Shown one piece after another: positions 33,428 through 42,873 of a stretch of DNA of 64,000 bases; the first letter of the stretch is position 1; every line of letters starts with the position of its first letter. The stretch lies in assembly GCA_964428345.1 (NCBI GenBank), contig CAYRYD010000004.1, positions 1 through 64,000 of the forward strand, read 5' to 3'. The notes beneath the pieces were generated by a model that searched no databases, was not told the DNA's origin, and was given only the letters and a program-made list of their open reading frames with translations. A program made the translations under genes and the position numbers. The stretch comes from JABDMH01 sp964428345 (GTDB lineage: Bacteria; Bacteroidota; Bacteroidia; Chitinophagales; Saprospiraceae).

Positions 33428-34741
33428 ATGGAAAGAAGAGCTTTTCTGAAGACCAGCAGCCTGGCTGCCGGAGCCTGGATGACATCGATTCCAGCTGTCC
33501 GGCCGGCTGACCGGATCAAACTGGGGATTGTGGGCACAGGTTGGTGGGGTACCGATTACCTGCTCAATTTCGCCCATCAAAGTGGTGAATTTGAAATTGT
33601 GGCGCTTTGCGATGTCAACAAGTTGGCGCTGCAAAATGCCGTCAATAAGCTAACGGCAGCAGGGGCACCGTCGCCTGCCCTGTTTCATGATTATCAGGAT
33701 CTCTACGAATTTCCGGGACTGCAGGCAGTGGTCATTGCCACACCCACTCACTGGCACTCCCTGCAATTTATCGACGCATGCAGGAAGGGATTGCATATCT
33801 GGCAGGAAAAACCCATCAGCTACGATATCCGTGAGGCACAGGCCATGCAAAATGCTTTTGAGGCTTCGGAGGTGGTGGTAAACATTGATTTTCCGAGACT
33901 GCACGCCCCGATCAATGATCAGGTCAAAGACTTCATACAAAGTGGCAAGGCGGGTGAAATCTATCAGATCCAGGCAAACATTCATAGTCCGACAGGGGCA
34001 CCGCGGGAGGCCGAGATTCCGGATACCATCGACTGGGACAAATTTTGCGGGCCAGCTCCAAAGCTAAAATATCTGGCTCATCCGGTACCCAGCCGCACCA
34101 ACTGGCGTTTGCAGCAGGGATTTAGTCGAGGTATTCTGGCCGACTGGGGTATCCACTATTTGACCAACATCCGGTCGATCATGGATCTGGGACTTCCGGA
34201 CAAAGTATCCGCCATCGGTGGTATTACCAAAAATCAGGGTCAGGATCATCCCGATCACCAGGAAGTGCGTTTCGAATATGCCGGATTACCGGTTACCTGG
34301 TCACACAAAACCTGGGGATTTACTGCTCCCCTCCCCCACACCAATATTGGAGTGTTCTATTACGGAGATAAAGCCACTGTCTTTGCCGCTGATTCCGGTT
34401 GGGAAGTCTACCCGGCTGATGGTTCCGGCCGGAAAGAATATGGCAGTGTACGGGTAGCCCTGGGTTCTGATGAATACGAAGCAGAGATCCGGAGGGAATT
34501 TATCACCCAATTTCAGGAATTTGCCAAAGCGATCCGGGCCAAATCCAACGATCAGATCAAAGGGACATTTCGGGAGGGCTTTAACTCAACGACGGCAGTC
34601 ATCTACGCCGATCTGGCTTACCTGACTGGTTCTACCCTGACGATTGACAAAGCCTCTATGGATGTCCCGGGTAATGCTTTTGCCCAGTCAATGCTTCTGC
34701 GACCCTACCGCCATCCTTACCGGCACCCTTATCAGACTTAG
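33428..34741 (+). CDS. Gfo/Idh/MocA family oxidoreductase, Tat-exported
   Basis: The ATG at 33428 starts a twin-arginine signal, MERRAFLKTSSLAAGAW; the longer frame begins at a TTG at 33407. The NAD(P)-binding Rossmann motif is LGIVGTGWWGTDYL. Further landmarks are VVIATPTHWH and the conserved lysine-proline of WQEKPISYDI. It should oxidise a sugar or sugar-like substrate outside the cytoplasm with tightly bound cofactor. It ends in a short repeated RHPY tail. A quinohemoprotein dehydrogenase follows by about 115 bases. Confidence 0.85.
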   Translation: MERRAFLKTSSLAAGAWMTSIPAVRPADRIKLGIVGTGWWGTDYLLNFAHQSGEFEIVALCDVNKLALQNAVNKLTAAGAPSPALFHDYQDLYEFPGLQAVVIATPTHWHSLQFIDACRKGLHIWQEKPISYDIREAQAMQNAFEASEVVVNIDFPRLHAPINDQVKDFIQSGKAGEIYQIQANIHSPTGAPREAEIPDTIDWDKFCGPAPKLKYLAHPVPSRTNWRLQQGFSRGILADWGIHYLTNIRSIMDLGLPDKVSAIGGITKNQGQDHPDHQEVRFEYAGLPVTWSHKTWGFTAPLPHTNIGVFYYGDKATVFAADSGWEVYPADGSGRKEYGSVRVALGSDEYEAEIRREFITQFQEFAKAIRAKSNDQIKGTFREGFNSTTAVIYADLAYLTGSTLTIDKASMDVPGNAFAQSMLLRPYRHPYRHPYQT

Positions 34742-34857
34742 CCTGATGTGGTCATGGACAACCGGATGCCAACCGATCGTCAATTGATCAATTTTATCAT
34801 CCCCGGCACAGCCCCTCCCGGGTCTATTCCCATGTCTATCTCTAAACCGATTACCGA

Positions 34858-37002
34858 ATGAAACCGATTTTCCGTCCCTGCATTTCAATTGGGTGTTTCT
34901 ACCTGTTGACCTTCGCCCTATTCCTGGGCTGCAGGCAGGATCAGCAATCGTACGACAACTGGAAAGTCTACAAGGGAGGTCCGGAAGCCAATAACTACAG
35001 TTCACTGGATCAAATCAACAAGCGCAATGTAAGCAGTCTGAAACCGGTCTGGTCGTTTTACCCGGATGACGAACCCGAGAATTTCCGTTTCTGGAAATAC
35101 GAATGCAATCCCATCGTGATTGGTGATATCATGTACCTCACCTCCGCATGGCGCTGGCTATATGCCGTAAATGCCACCACCGGCGAGAAGATCTGGACTT
35201 TCGATCCTCTGCAAGGGATCCGGGGTGGCGGCGTTTTACGCGGCGTGACCTACTGGGAGGGCGGTGGTGAAGAGCGGATCTTTGTCCCGGCTGGTAACAA
35301 GCTTTTTTCGGTGGATGCCCGGACGGGGATCGCCGATCCCGCATTTGGGGAAAACGGGTGGATCAATCTCGATATCGTTGATGGGGAAAACCCCGAAGCC
35401 AGGGTGCAACTCAGTACTCCCGGCATCATTTACCGCGACTTGCTGATCGTAGGAGCAGCAGTATCGGAAAATACCGGAGCCGCCCCGGGACATGTCCGGG
35501 CGTTTGATGCACGAACCGGGCGGATGGTCTGGATTTTTCATACCATCCCTCCGCCGGGAGAATACGGCTTTGACACCTGGCCCCACGATGCTTATCAACG
35601 TGTTGGCGGGGCGAACAACTGGGCGGGCATGAGTCTGGATGAACAAAGGGGTATCGTCTATATACCCACCGGCTCACCCACTTATGATTATTATGGAGGA
35701 GACCGGCTTGGCGCTAATCTATTTGGGAACTGCATACTGGCACTGAATGCGTCTACCGGAGCGTATATCTGGCATTATCAGACAGTACATCACGATATCT
35801 GGGATTATGATTTACCCACTGCCCCTAATCTGATCACAGTGGAAAGGGATGGAAAACGGATTGATGCCATCGCCCAGCCCAGCAAAACCGGATTTATTTA
35901 CGTATTGGACCGTGAGACCGGCCAACCCATTTTTCCGATTGAGGAAAGACCGGTACCTCCATCAAAGATTCCCGGAGAACAAGCATGGCCTACCCAACCA
36001 TTTCCCACCAAACCGGAGTCGTTTGCCCGTCAGGCGATGACCGATGACGATCTGGCGCATTTTACTTCCGAAGCCTATCTGGAGAACAAAAAGATCTTGA
36101 ATGATCTGTGGTTTGAAGGACTTTTTACCCCACCCGATGACCCGGGAACACTCCTGATCCCCGGCTCCAGAGGAGGTGGGGAATGGGGTGGTGGTGCTTA
36201 CGATGGGACATCCGGAATTCTCTACATTAATTCTAATGAATCTCCGGAAATCGGACGAATGAAAAGAGTACGCAAAAGGGAAGATAACCGCAACGAGACG
36301 CTGTACAGTGCCGGACAGCAATTCTATCTCACTTACTGCTCCACCTGTCACGGGGCGGATAAAAAGGGAATCGAGGCCAATCCTTCCCTGGCTGACATAG
36401 GTCAGCGTCTTCAGCGTTCTGACATCCTGGATAAGATCAGGGCTGGTGCCGGAATCATGCCTTCTTTTGCCCCCATGCTCAAAGGTTACGAAGACGAAAT
36501 CATGGCCTTCCTGACCGAAACGGGAAAAAATGAACCGTCCCTCAGCCAGGGAGCAGAGCCGGACAGCTCCTCAACCTTCCTGAATGTGACCGGGCATAGC
36601 TATTTTCTGGATTCACTTGGCAGGCCCGCGATCAAACCGCCCTGGGGTACGCTGAATGCGATCAACCTGCATACCGGTGACTATGTCTGGAAAATCCCCC
36701 TTGGTAACCATCCCGAACTGCATAAACCCGGTGAGCCTCCTACCGGGATGGAAAACTACGGTGGCCCGGTCGTAACAGCCGGTGGTCTGGTATTCATTGC
36801 AGCCACGCTGGATCAGATGTTTCGTGCTTTCGACAAGGATTCCGGAGCACTGCTGTGGGAGTTTAAATTACCGGGTAACGGGCTGGCTACCCCTGCCGTG
36901 TATAGCATTGAAGGGCGGCAATATATTGCCATAGCTGTAAGCATTGGTGAATCATTGAGCCATACCCAAAGCGGCATCCTGTGCTTTTCGTTGCAGGACT
37001 AA
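34858..37002 (+). CDS. PQQ-dependent quinohemoprotein dehydrogenase
   Basis: A 714-residue protein with a lipoprotein-like signal (FALFLGCRQD). An eight-bladed PQQ propeller follows (KPVWSFYPDDE, KLFSVDARTG, PAYIPTGSPTYDYYGGDR-like blades, LIPGSRGGGEWGGGAYD). A c-type cytochrome domain is inserted near residue 490, with C494-STC-H498 as the haem attachment motif. After it the propeller closes (LWEFKLPGNGLATPAVY). It should oxidise an alcohol or sugar and pass electrons through haem to the respiratory chain at the membrane's outer face. Confidence 0.9.
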   Translation: MKPIFRPCISIGCFYLLTFALFLGCRQDQQSYDNWKVYKGGPEANNYSSLDQINKRNVSSLKPVWSFYPDDEPENFRFWKYECNPIVIGDIMYLTSAWRWLYAVNATTGEKIWTFDPLQGIRGGGVLRGVTYWEGGGEERIFVPAGNKLFSVDARTGIADPAFGENGWINLDIVDGENPEARVQLSTPGIIYRDLLIVGAAVSENTGAAPGHVRAFDARTGRMVWIFHTIPPPGEYGFDTWPHDAYQRVGGANNWAGMSLDEQRGIVYIPTGSPTYDYYGGDRLGANLFGNCILALNASTGAYIWHYQTVHHDIWDYDLPTAPNLITVERDGKRIDAIAQPSKTGFIYVLDRETGQPIFPIEERPVPPSKIPGEQAWPTQPFPTKPESFARQAMTDDDLAHFTSEAYLENKKILNDLWFEGLFTPPDDPGTLLIPGSRGGGEWGGGAYDGTSGILYINSNESPEIGRMKRVRKREDNRNETLYSAGQQFYLTYCSTCHGADKKGIEANPSLADIGQRLQRSDILDKIRAGAGIMPSFAPMLKGYEDEIMAFLTETGKNEPSLSQGAEPDSSSTFLNVTGHSYFLDSLGRPAIKPPWGTLNAINLHTGDYVWKIPLGNHPELHKPGEPPTGMENYGGPVVTAGGLVFIAATLDQMFRAFDKDSGALLWEFKLPGNGLATPAVYSIEGRQYIAIAVSIGESLSHTQSGILCFSLQD

Positions 37003-37047
37003 TTCATACAAAGAGGAATTTCTGAGACAGTACCGGACTCTATCAGT

Positions 37048-37863
37048 TTAGATTCTTGAGGAAATCCAGTCTTTGATCAGCTCAAAGACTTGTTCCTTCT
37101 CCGGTTCATTAAGCAGTTCATGGTACCAGCCCTGGAATAGTCTCAATGTCTTGTCTTTCGAAGAGATCTGGTCGTAAAACAGCTGGCTCCCCTCCGGTTC
37201 GGTAAGCCGGTCGGCTGTACCGTGCAGGATCAGCACCGGCCAATTAAATTCTGGAAAATAACCCCGGATTGATTTAGTAGCCTGCAAGGTCTCATGGCCG
37301 GTACGGACAAATATTTTACCGGTATAATTCAACGGATCATTCACATAGTCGCTGACCACCTTTGGGTCGCGCGAAACTGCAGTCGCATCGAGTCTGACAG
37401 TTTTCAAATGGGGAGCTACGGCATTGAGTAGAGGAGCCAGTTTCTGTAACAGAGGAGACAGATCCCTGCTTACGATCAGAGCCGGACTCAGCAGGACAAC
37501 GCCCCGGAAAGCCGGCTTCTTTTTTCTCAGATAGGACACGGCCAATAATCCGCCGAGACTTTGCCCCATCAGGAAACAGGGTAGCTCCGGATAGTCAGTC
37601 CTGACTTCACCGATCCAGCGACTGGTATCTTCAATAAGCTCATCCCAGTGGGCGATAAAGCCTTTCTTACCAGGTGACCGGCCATGTCCGTAATGATCGG
37701 CAACAACCAACCCGATCCCGGCTTCATTCAGATACCCGGCAAACTGTCGATATCGACCTCCATGCTCAAAAATACCATGAAGTAAGCATACTATTGCCCG
37801 GGGTTTTTCAGGTAGCCACCGCCGGATGTAAAGGGTACTGCTGGAGTCTGAAGGATTATTCAT
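37048..37863 (-). CDS. Alpha/beta hydrolase, monoacylglycerol lipase-like
   Basis: A 271-residue serine hydrolase. The nucleophile motif is FLMGQSLGGLLAV (GxSxG). The oxyanion segment is VCLLHGIFEHGGRYRQFAGYL, and the acid and His lie in HGTADRLTEPEGS and GWYHELLNEPE. This matches monoglyceride lipase/lysophospholipase-like enzymes. Its start overlaps the stop of the upstream Rieske oxygenase gene by one base (TAATG). Confidence 0.9.
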   Translation of the reverse strand: MNNPSDSSSTLYIRRWLPEKPRAIVCLLHGIFEHGGRYRQFAGYLNEAGIGLVVADHYGHGRSPGKKGFIAHWDELIEDTSRWIGEVRTDYPELPCFLMGQSLGGLLAVSYLRKKKPAFRGVVLLSPALIVSRDLSPLLQKLAPLLNAVAPHLKTVRLDATAVSRDPKVVSDYVNDPLNYTGKIFVRTGHETLQATKSIRGYFPEFNWPVLILHGTADRLTEPEGSQLFYDQISSKDKTLRLFQGWYHELLNEPEKEQVFELIKDWISSRI

Positions 37864-38945
37864 TACCTCTGCAAATGTTTGACCAACAGACTTTGAAAAT
37901 GATGGACTCCTTTTTCCATGGTGGGTGAAAATCTTCCCCGGGTATACAGGCGGGATCTTACACCTTTCTGTACATTTTGCACGATGGCTTCATCTTCCAT
38001 TTCGGTGTTATCCAATGCGGCAGCTTTGAAAGCATCTTCCCCCGCCTCCGGTAACAAATAAGTTTTGAAGACAATTTCGGTTTGTCCCACACCCCGGGGT
38101 TTGACGATATTCAGCGAAACTCCCCAGGTATAAATATTGACCATGGTATTGGGAAAAATCCACCAGTAATAAGCAAAGATTTTCCTGTTATAATCAACGT
38201 GACCTGCCGGCAGGTTAAAATGAGGTTCGGTATCCCTGGCTACCCCCACCTGCAAACTACAATAGTCATATACTTCGGTGGTATACTCTGAAAACTTCAG
38301 GGATTTGTTCAGCTGTTCATGCACAAAGGGGATATGAAACCCCTCCAGGTAGTTTTCACAGTAAAGTGCCCAGTTGACATCAATGTGGTAGTTCCGGGAT
38401 AATTCCGGACAAAACCGGAGCGCCTCCCAAGGGAACCAGTCCATTCTCTGGGATAACGGTGCCAGGACCTCCTCCGGGCTGGCATCCGGGATAATCGAAG
38501 TCAGGTGCATCGGTCCCAGGCAGGCATGAGGAAGAACTGGTAAATTATCGGAAGCGGAAGGAAAATCCATCGCCCCGTCAAATGCCGGCATCGATTTAAA
38601 CTGTCCATCCAGGTCAAAGCATCTTCCGTGATATCCACAAATCAGACTGGAGTAATTTCCCGGTCGGGTAACCAGGATGTTTCCCCGGTGAGTGCATACA
38701 TTCGACAGGCATTTCCAATGGTCTCCCTTTCGGACCAGGATCAGGGGTTCATCCAACGATCCATCCAGTAAAGTAAATGGATAGATGTTGTCATGGCTTT
38801 CCGGATCAACCTCGATGACCTGCCAGGAGGTAGCAAATATCTTGTCCAGCATCACCTGATAAATCTCCGAGTCAGCATAGACAACTGCCGGAATGGTACC
38901 TGCCCTGGTAATATCAGGATCGATATAAAGATCCAGTAAATTCAT
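37863..38945 (-). CDS. Rieske non-haem iron oxygenase, large subunit
   Basis: A 360-residue protein. The Rieske cluster ligands are C84-T-H86 and C103-GY-H106 (NVCTHRGN, LICGYHGRC). The catalytic iron site is in YCENYLEGFHIPFVHEQL, with two histidines. The length and order fit aromatic ring-hydroxylating or choline/carnitine-monooxygenase-like enzymes, which need a separate reductase not seen here. It is translationally coupled to the downstream lipase. Confidence 0.9.
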   Translation of the reverse strand: MNLLDLYIDPDITRAGTIPAVVYADSEIYQVMLDKIFATSWQVIEVDPESHDNIYPFTLLDGSLDEPLILVRKGDHWKCLSNVCTHRGNILVTRPGNYSSLICGYHGRCFDLDGQFKSMPAFDGAMDFPSASDNLPVLPHACLGPMHLTSIIPDASPEEVLAPLSQRMDWFPWEALRFCPELSRNYHIDVNWALYCENYLEGFHIPFVHEQLNKSLKFSEYTTEVYDYCSLQVGVARDTEPHFNLPAGHVDYNRKIFAYYWWIFPNTMVNIYTWGVSLNIVKPRGVGQTEIVFKTYLLPEAGEDAFKAAALDNTEMEDEAIVQNVQKGVRSRLYTRGRFSPTMEKGVHHFQSLLVKHLQR

Positions 38946-38959
38946 AAAGCCTGCTGTAA

Positions 38960-41587
38960 TTATCCGGTTGTCAAATATTTTTTTGCCGCAGAGATTGCTG
39001 CACTTAACCCCTCCACTTTCTTACCACCGGCCGTTGCAAAAAAGGGCTGCCCACCACCGCCACCATCGATATACGTTGCCAGCTCCCGGACGATCGTTCC
39101 GGCATTCCAACCCTTTTCCTGCACCAGGTTTTCACTGATGGCGACCATCAGTTGGGGTTTGTGACCGGCTTCGGCTCCAAAGACAATAAAGGCATTTCCA
39201 ACCTCTTTTTCCAACTGGAAGATCAGATTCTTGAGCGCTTTCGTATCTTCTGCTGGTATGATTTCCGACAGAAAATTGACTCCATCTATCGGAGTGAATT
39301 TGTTTTTCAAACTGTTCTTCATTCCTACCACTTCTGTGGCATGCATTTGTTCAATCTTCTTCTGCAAGGCCTTGTTCTCTTCGAGCAGTGCGGCAACCTG
39401 CCCGGCGATATCGTGGGGATTTTTAAAATTTTGCCGTACTGCCTGCAATTCTTCCAGTTCACCTTGTAAGAATTCCTCAGCAGAATCAGCGGTAACCGCC
39501 TCGATGCGCCTTACTCCGGCGGCAATGGCACTTTCACTGATGATTTTGAAAAAACCGATCTGTCCGGTAGCTGGCACATGACACCCGCCACATAATTCGA
39601 TTGAATAGTCCGGGTCAAAGGTGATCATCCGGACCTTTTCACCATATTTTTCGCCAAACAACATCATGGCGCCTGATTTTTTTGCCTGCGCGATCGGCAC
39701 TTCCCGGTCTTCCTGTCTCCGGATGTTCTCCCGGATCTTTTCATTGACCAATTGCTCGACACGCCGTATTTGTTCCGGAGTCATCTTCTGAAAATGGGCA
39801 AAGTCAAAACGCAAATAACGATCTGTGACCAATGACCCTTTCTGGGTGACATGATCGCCCAAGACTTTCCGAAGTGCGGCATGCATCAGGTGGGTCGCCG
39901 AATGGTTATTTTCGGTCAGTTGCCTTTTATGGGCATCAACCCGCGCTTCAAAAGGTTGGTCCGGATGCCTGGGCCAATCTTCCAGGATATGAATAAACAA
40001 ATCGTTTTCCTTGATAGTATCCAGCACTTTGATCTGCTGATTATCCTGAATAATCACTCCGGTATCACCTACCTGCCCTCCACCTTCGGCATAAAAAGGA
40101 GTCACGGTAAATACCGCCTGATGCTGGGCTCCGCTCTTGGTGATCACTGTCCGGTATTTCACCATCCGGCTATCGGGTACAACCAGCTGATCATACCCCA
40201 CAAATCTGGAGGGTTCGTCATACACCGTATGCCAGTCGCCTACCTGCTTACGGGCATCGGTTTTGGAGCGGCTCCTCTGTTCATTGAGCGCGTTTTCAAA
40301 TCCGGCCTCGTCCACATCCCAGCCCCGCTCCCGGGCAATGAGCCGGGTCAGGTCGATGGGGAAGCCATAAGTATCGTATAATTCGAAAGCGCTCTGTCCG
40401 TCGACTATATTGTCCTGGACCTGCAGTGCACCGAGCCGCTTCAATCCGGCGTCCAGGGTGCGTAAGAATGATCGCTCCTCTTCCAGAATTACCTTGGTGA
40501 CAAATTCCTGCTGTTCTTTTAGCTCGGGAAAGATGTCTGAAAAGTAATCAGCAACCATGGGGACCATTTCAAACAACAGGGGCTCATGAACCTGAAGGAA
40601 CGAGTAATAATAGCGCACTGCCCTCCGCAAGATCCGGCGTACCACATAACCGGCGCCGCTGTTGCCGGGAAGGGCACCATCGGCGATGGTAAAGCAAACG
40701 GCCCGGATATGGTCGGCGATCACGCGCATGGCCATATCTGATTTGGCGTCTGGTGCATAGGAATTATGGTAGCTGATACCGGTCCTTTTCTGGAGAAAAT
40801 CCAGGTAGGGCGTAAAAAGATCGGTATCGTAATTTGATTTCTTGCCCTGCAAGGCCATACACAACCTTTCAAAACCCATACCCGTATCAACGTGTTTGGC
40901 CGGCAGGAGCTCAAGAGACCCATCGGCTTTCCGGTTGTATTGGATGAAGACCAGATTCCAGATCTCAATCACTTGCGGGTGATCGCGGTTTACCAGCTGT
41001 GTTGCCGGAATTTCTGCCCGGTCCCTTGCATCCCTTATGTCGATATGGATTTCCGAACATGGTCCGCAGGGACCGGTGTCTCCCATCTCCCAAAAATTGT
41101 CCTTCCTTCCGAATTTCAGGATCCGGTCGGGGCTGACATATTTTCGCCATTGAATCTCAGCCTCGTCATCCTGGTCGAGATTTTCCATTTCGTCGCCGCC
41201 AAAAACCGTCACGTATAACCGGTCGGGATCGAGGCCCAGTTCCGTGGTCAGCAGTTCCCATGCCCAGCGAATGGCATCATCTTTGAAATAATCACCAAAA
41301 GACCAGTTACCCAGCATTTCGAACATGGTATGATGGTAACTATCGACCCCCACCTCCTCCAGATCATTGTGTTTGCCGGAGACCCGGAGACACTTTTGCG
41401 TGTCGGCAATCCGGCTCGACGGTGGCACCTGATTACCCAGAAAATAATCCTTAAACTGATTCATACCGGCGTTGGTAAACATCAGCGTTGGGTCACTTTT
41501 ATTGACAATCGGAGCAGAGGGCACAATCTTATGACCTCTTGCTTCAAAAAACCGGAGAAATGTCTGTCTGATTTCTTTAGCTTTCAT
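38960..41587 (-). CDS. alaS: Alanyl-tRNA synthetase
   Basis: A full-length 875-residue enzyme. The class II motifs sit near the N-terminus (TFLRFFEARGHKIVPSAP, FTNAGMNQFKDYFLG). The editing domain carries NHSATHLMHAALRKVLGDHVTQKGS and CGGCHVPATGQIGFFK. The C-Ala domain ends with GGGGGQPFFATAGGKK. It charges tRNA-Ala. It begins close to the divergent M23 peptidase gene, and its end is 14 bases from the start of the Rieske oxygenase gene on the same strand. Confidence 0.98.
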   Translation of the reverse strand: MKAKEIRQTFLRFFEARGHKIVPSAPIVNKSDPTLMFTNAGMNQFKDYFLGNQVPPSSRIADTQKCLRVSGKHNDLEEVGVDSYHHTMFEMLGNWSFGDYFKDDAIRWAWELLTTELGLDPDRLYVTVFGGDEMENLDQDDEAEIQWRKYVSPDRILKFGRKDNFWEMGDTGPCGPCSEIHIDIRDARDRAEIPATQLVNRDHPQVIEIWNLVFIQYNRKADGSLELLPAKHVDTGMGFERLCMALQGKKSNYDTDLFTPYLDFLQKRTGISYHNSYAPDAKSDMAMRVIADHIRAVCFTIADGALPGNSGAGYVVRRILRRAVRYYYSFLQVHEPLLFEMVPMVADYFSDIFPELKEQQEFVTKVILEEERSFLRTLDAGLKRLGALQVQDNIVDGQSAFELYDTYGFPIDLTRLIARERGWDVDEAGFENALNEQRSRSKTDARKQVGDWHTVYDEPSRFVGYDQLVVPDSRMVKYRTVITKSGAQHQAVFTVTPFYAEGGGQVGDTGVIIQDNQQIKVLDTIKENDLFIHILEDWPRHPDQPFEARVDAHKRQLTENNHSATHLMHAALRKVLGDHVTQKGSLVTDRYLRFDFAHFQKMTPEQIRRVEQLVNEKIRENIRRQEDREVPIAQAKKSGAMMLFGEKYGEKVRMITFDPDYSIELCGGCHVPATGQIGFFKIISESAIAAGVRRIEAVTADSAEEFLQGELEELQAVRQNFKNPHDIAGQVAALLEENKALQKKIEQMHATEVVGMKNSLKNKFTPIDGVNFLSEIIPAEDTKALKNLIFQLEKEVGNAFIVFGAEAGHKPQLMVAISENLVQEKGWNAGTIVRELATYIDGGGGGQPFFATAGGKKVEGLSAAISAAKKYLTTG

Positions 41588-41752
41588 ATTACTAATACGA
41601 CCAAAATGTAGATCTCTCTATCTATAATCTATTAAATGTCTGGAAAGATTTGGTATCTTGACACAGGGATTCTATTTTTGCGCCATCCCGTCTCGAACTA
41701 TCCAAAACTAAGCCGACAAAAGTAGTTATTAAAAAGGATAACGCCTCATTTG

Positions 41753-42736
41753 ATGAAAAAGGAAAAGTTTGTCTACAACCCTAAAAGTCTGACCTTCGAG
41801 CGATATCGGGCCCCTATTTCAAAACGGATTATTCAAGCAGTCAGCTACCTTATGGCGGTGGTACTGAGCGCATCCGGATTGCTCTATTTATTCATGGAGT
41901 ATATGCCTTCTCCCAAAGAAGAAGCCCTGATGCGGGAAATTGACCAGATGAAGATCAAGTACTCATCCCTCAACGAACAGCTCGATATCATGTCGGCCGT
42001 ATTAAACAATATACAGGATCGCGATGCCAGTGTACACCGGATGATATTTGGGATGGATCCGGTCAGTGAGGATGTCTGGCAGGCAGGTGTGGGAGGCCAT
42101 AACCGCTACGCTGAACTCACTAATTACCAAAATTCGGGCGACCTGCTGCTCAACACTCTTGATAAAGCTGACCGGTTAGCCCGGCAGATGACTATTCAGT
42201 CCAGATCGTTAGACTCCCTGGAGTTTATTGCCAGTGAAAAAGAAAAGTACCTTAACTCGATTCCTTCGATCAAGCCGATCCGGGAGGATTTTGTAAAGCG
42301 AAAGATCAAATATTTGTCGGGGTTTGGCATGCGGATTCATCCAATCCATAAAATTCCTAAAATGCACTATGGACTGGACTTTACAGCCAATAAGGGTACC
42401 ATTGTCCGGGCAACCGGCGATGGTAAGATTGCCTCCATTAAGAAAGACCGAAGCGGATATGGCAACCATGTGATCATCGACCATGGATATGGCTACGAAA
42501 CCCTGTATGGGCATATGGACCGGATGGATGTCCGGGTTGGCCAGAAAGTCAAGAAGGGAGAGGCTATCGGTATCGTCGGCAGCACGGGTACCAGTACCGC
42601 TCCTCACCTGCATTACGAAGTGCACTATAAAGGAAAACCCATCAACCCGATCCATTACTGCATGGATGGTCTTACTCCGAAAGAGTACGAAGAAATGGTG
42701 AAGATGGCTTCTGAAGCCAACAAGTCATTCGATTAA
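41753..42736 (+). CDS. M23 family cell-wall metallopeptidase
   Basis: A 327-residue protein with one N-terminal membrane segment (VSYLMAVVLSASGLLYLF) and a coiled coil (EEALMREIDQMKIKYSSLNEQLD). The C-terminal M23 domain has HYGLDF and HLHYEVH as the zinc motifs, with GYGNHVIIDHGYGYETLYGHM between. It should cut peptidoglycan cross-links in the periplasm. ATG at 41753 was chosen over the TTG three bases earlier. It is divergent from alaS. Confidence 0.93.
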   Translation: MKKEKFVYNPKSLTFERYRAPISKRIIQAVSYLMAVVLSASGLLYLFMEYMPSPKEEALMREIDQMKIKYSSLNEQLDIMSAVLNNIQDRDASVHRMIFGMDPVSEDVWQAGVGGHNRYAELTNYQNSGDLLLNTLDKADRLARQMTIQSRSLDSLEFIASEKEKYLNSIPSIKPIREDFVKRKIKYLSGFGMRIHPIHKIPKMHYGLDFTANKGTIVRATGDGKIASIKKDRSGYGNHVIIDHGYGYETLYGHMDRMDVRVGQKVKKGEAIGIVGSTGTSTAPHLHYEVHYKGKPINPIHYCMDGLTPKEYEEMVKMASEANKSFD

Positions 42737-42873
42737 CCCCCGGCAGGATTTTTCGATGTGTTAGTCCTCATGCTGTTGGCACTCCTAAGCCAAATCTTTT
42801 CTTGACGTATGACATGTGGTCACACACCGGCAGGTTGTAAGACAATCTTAAGGAATAGACTTATTTTTGCGGC

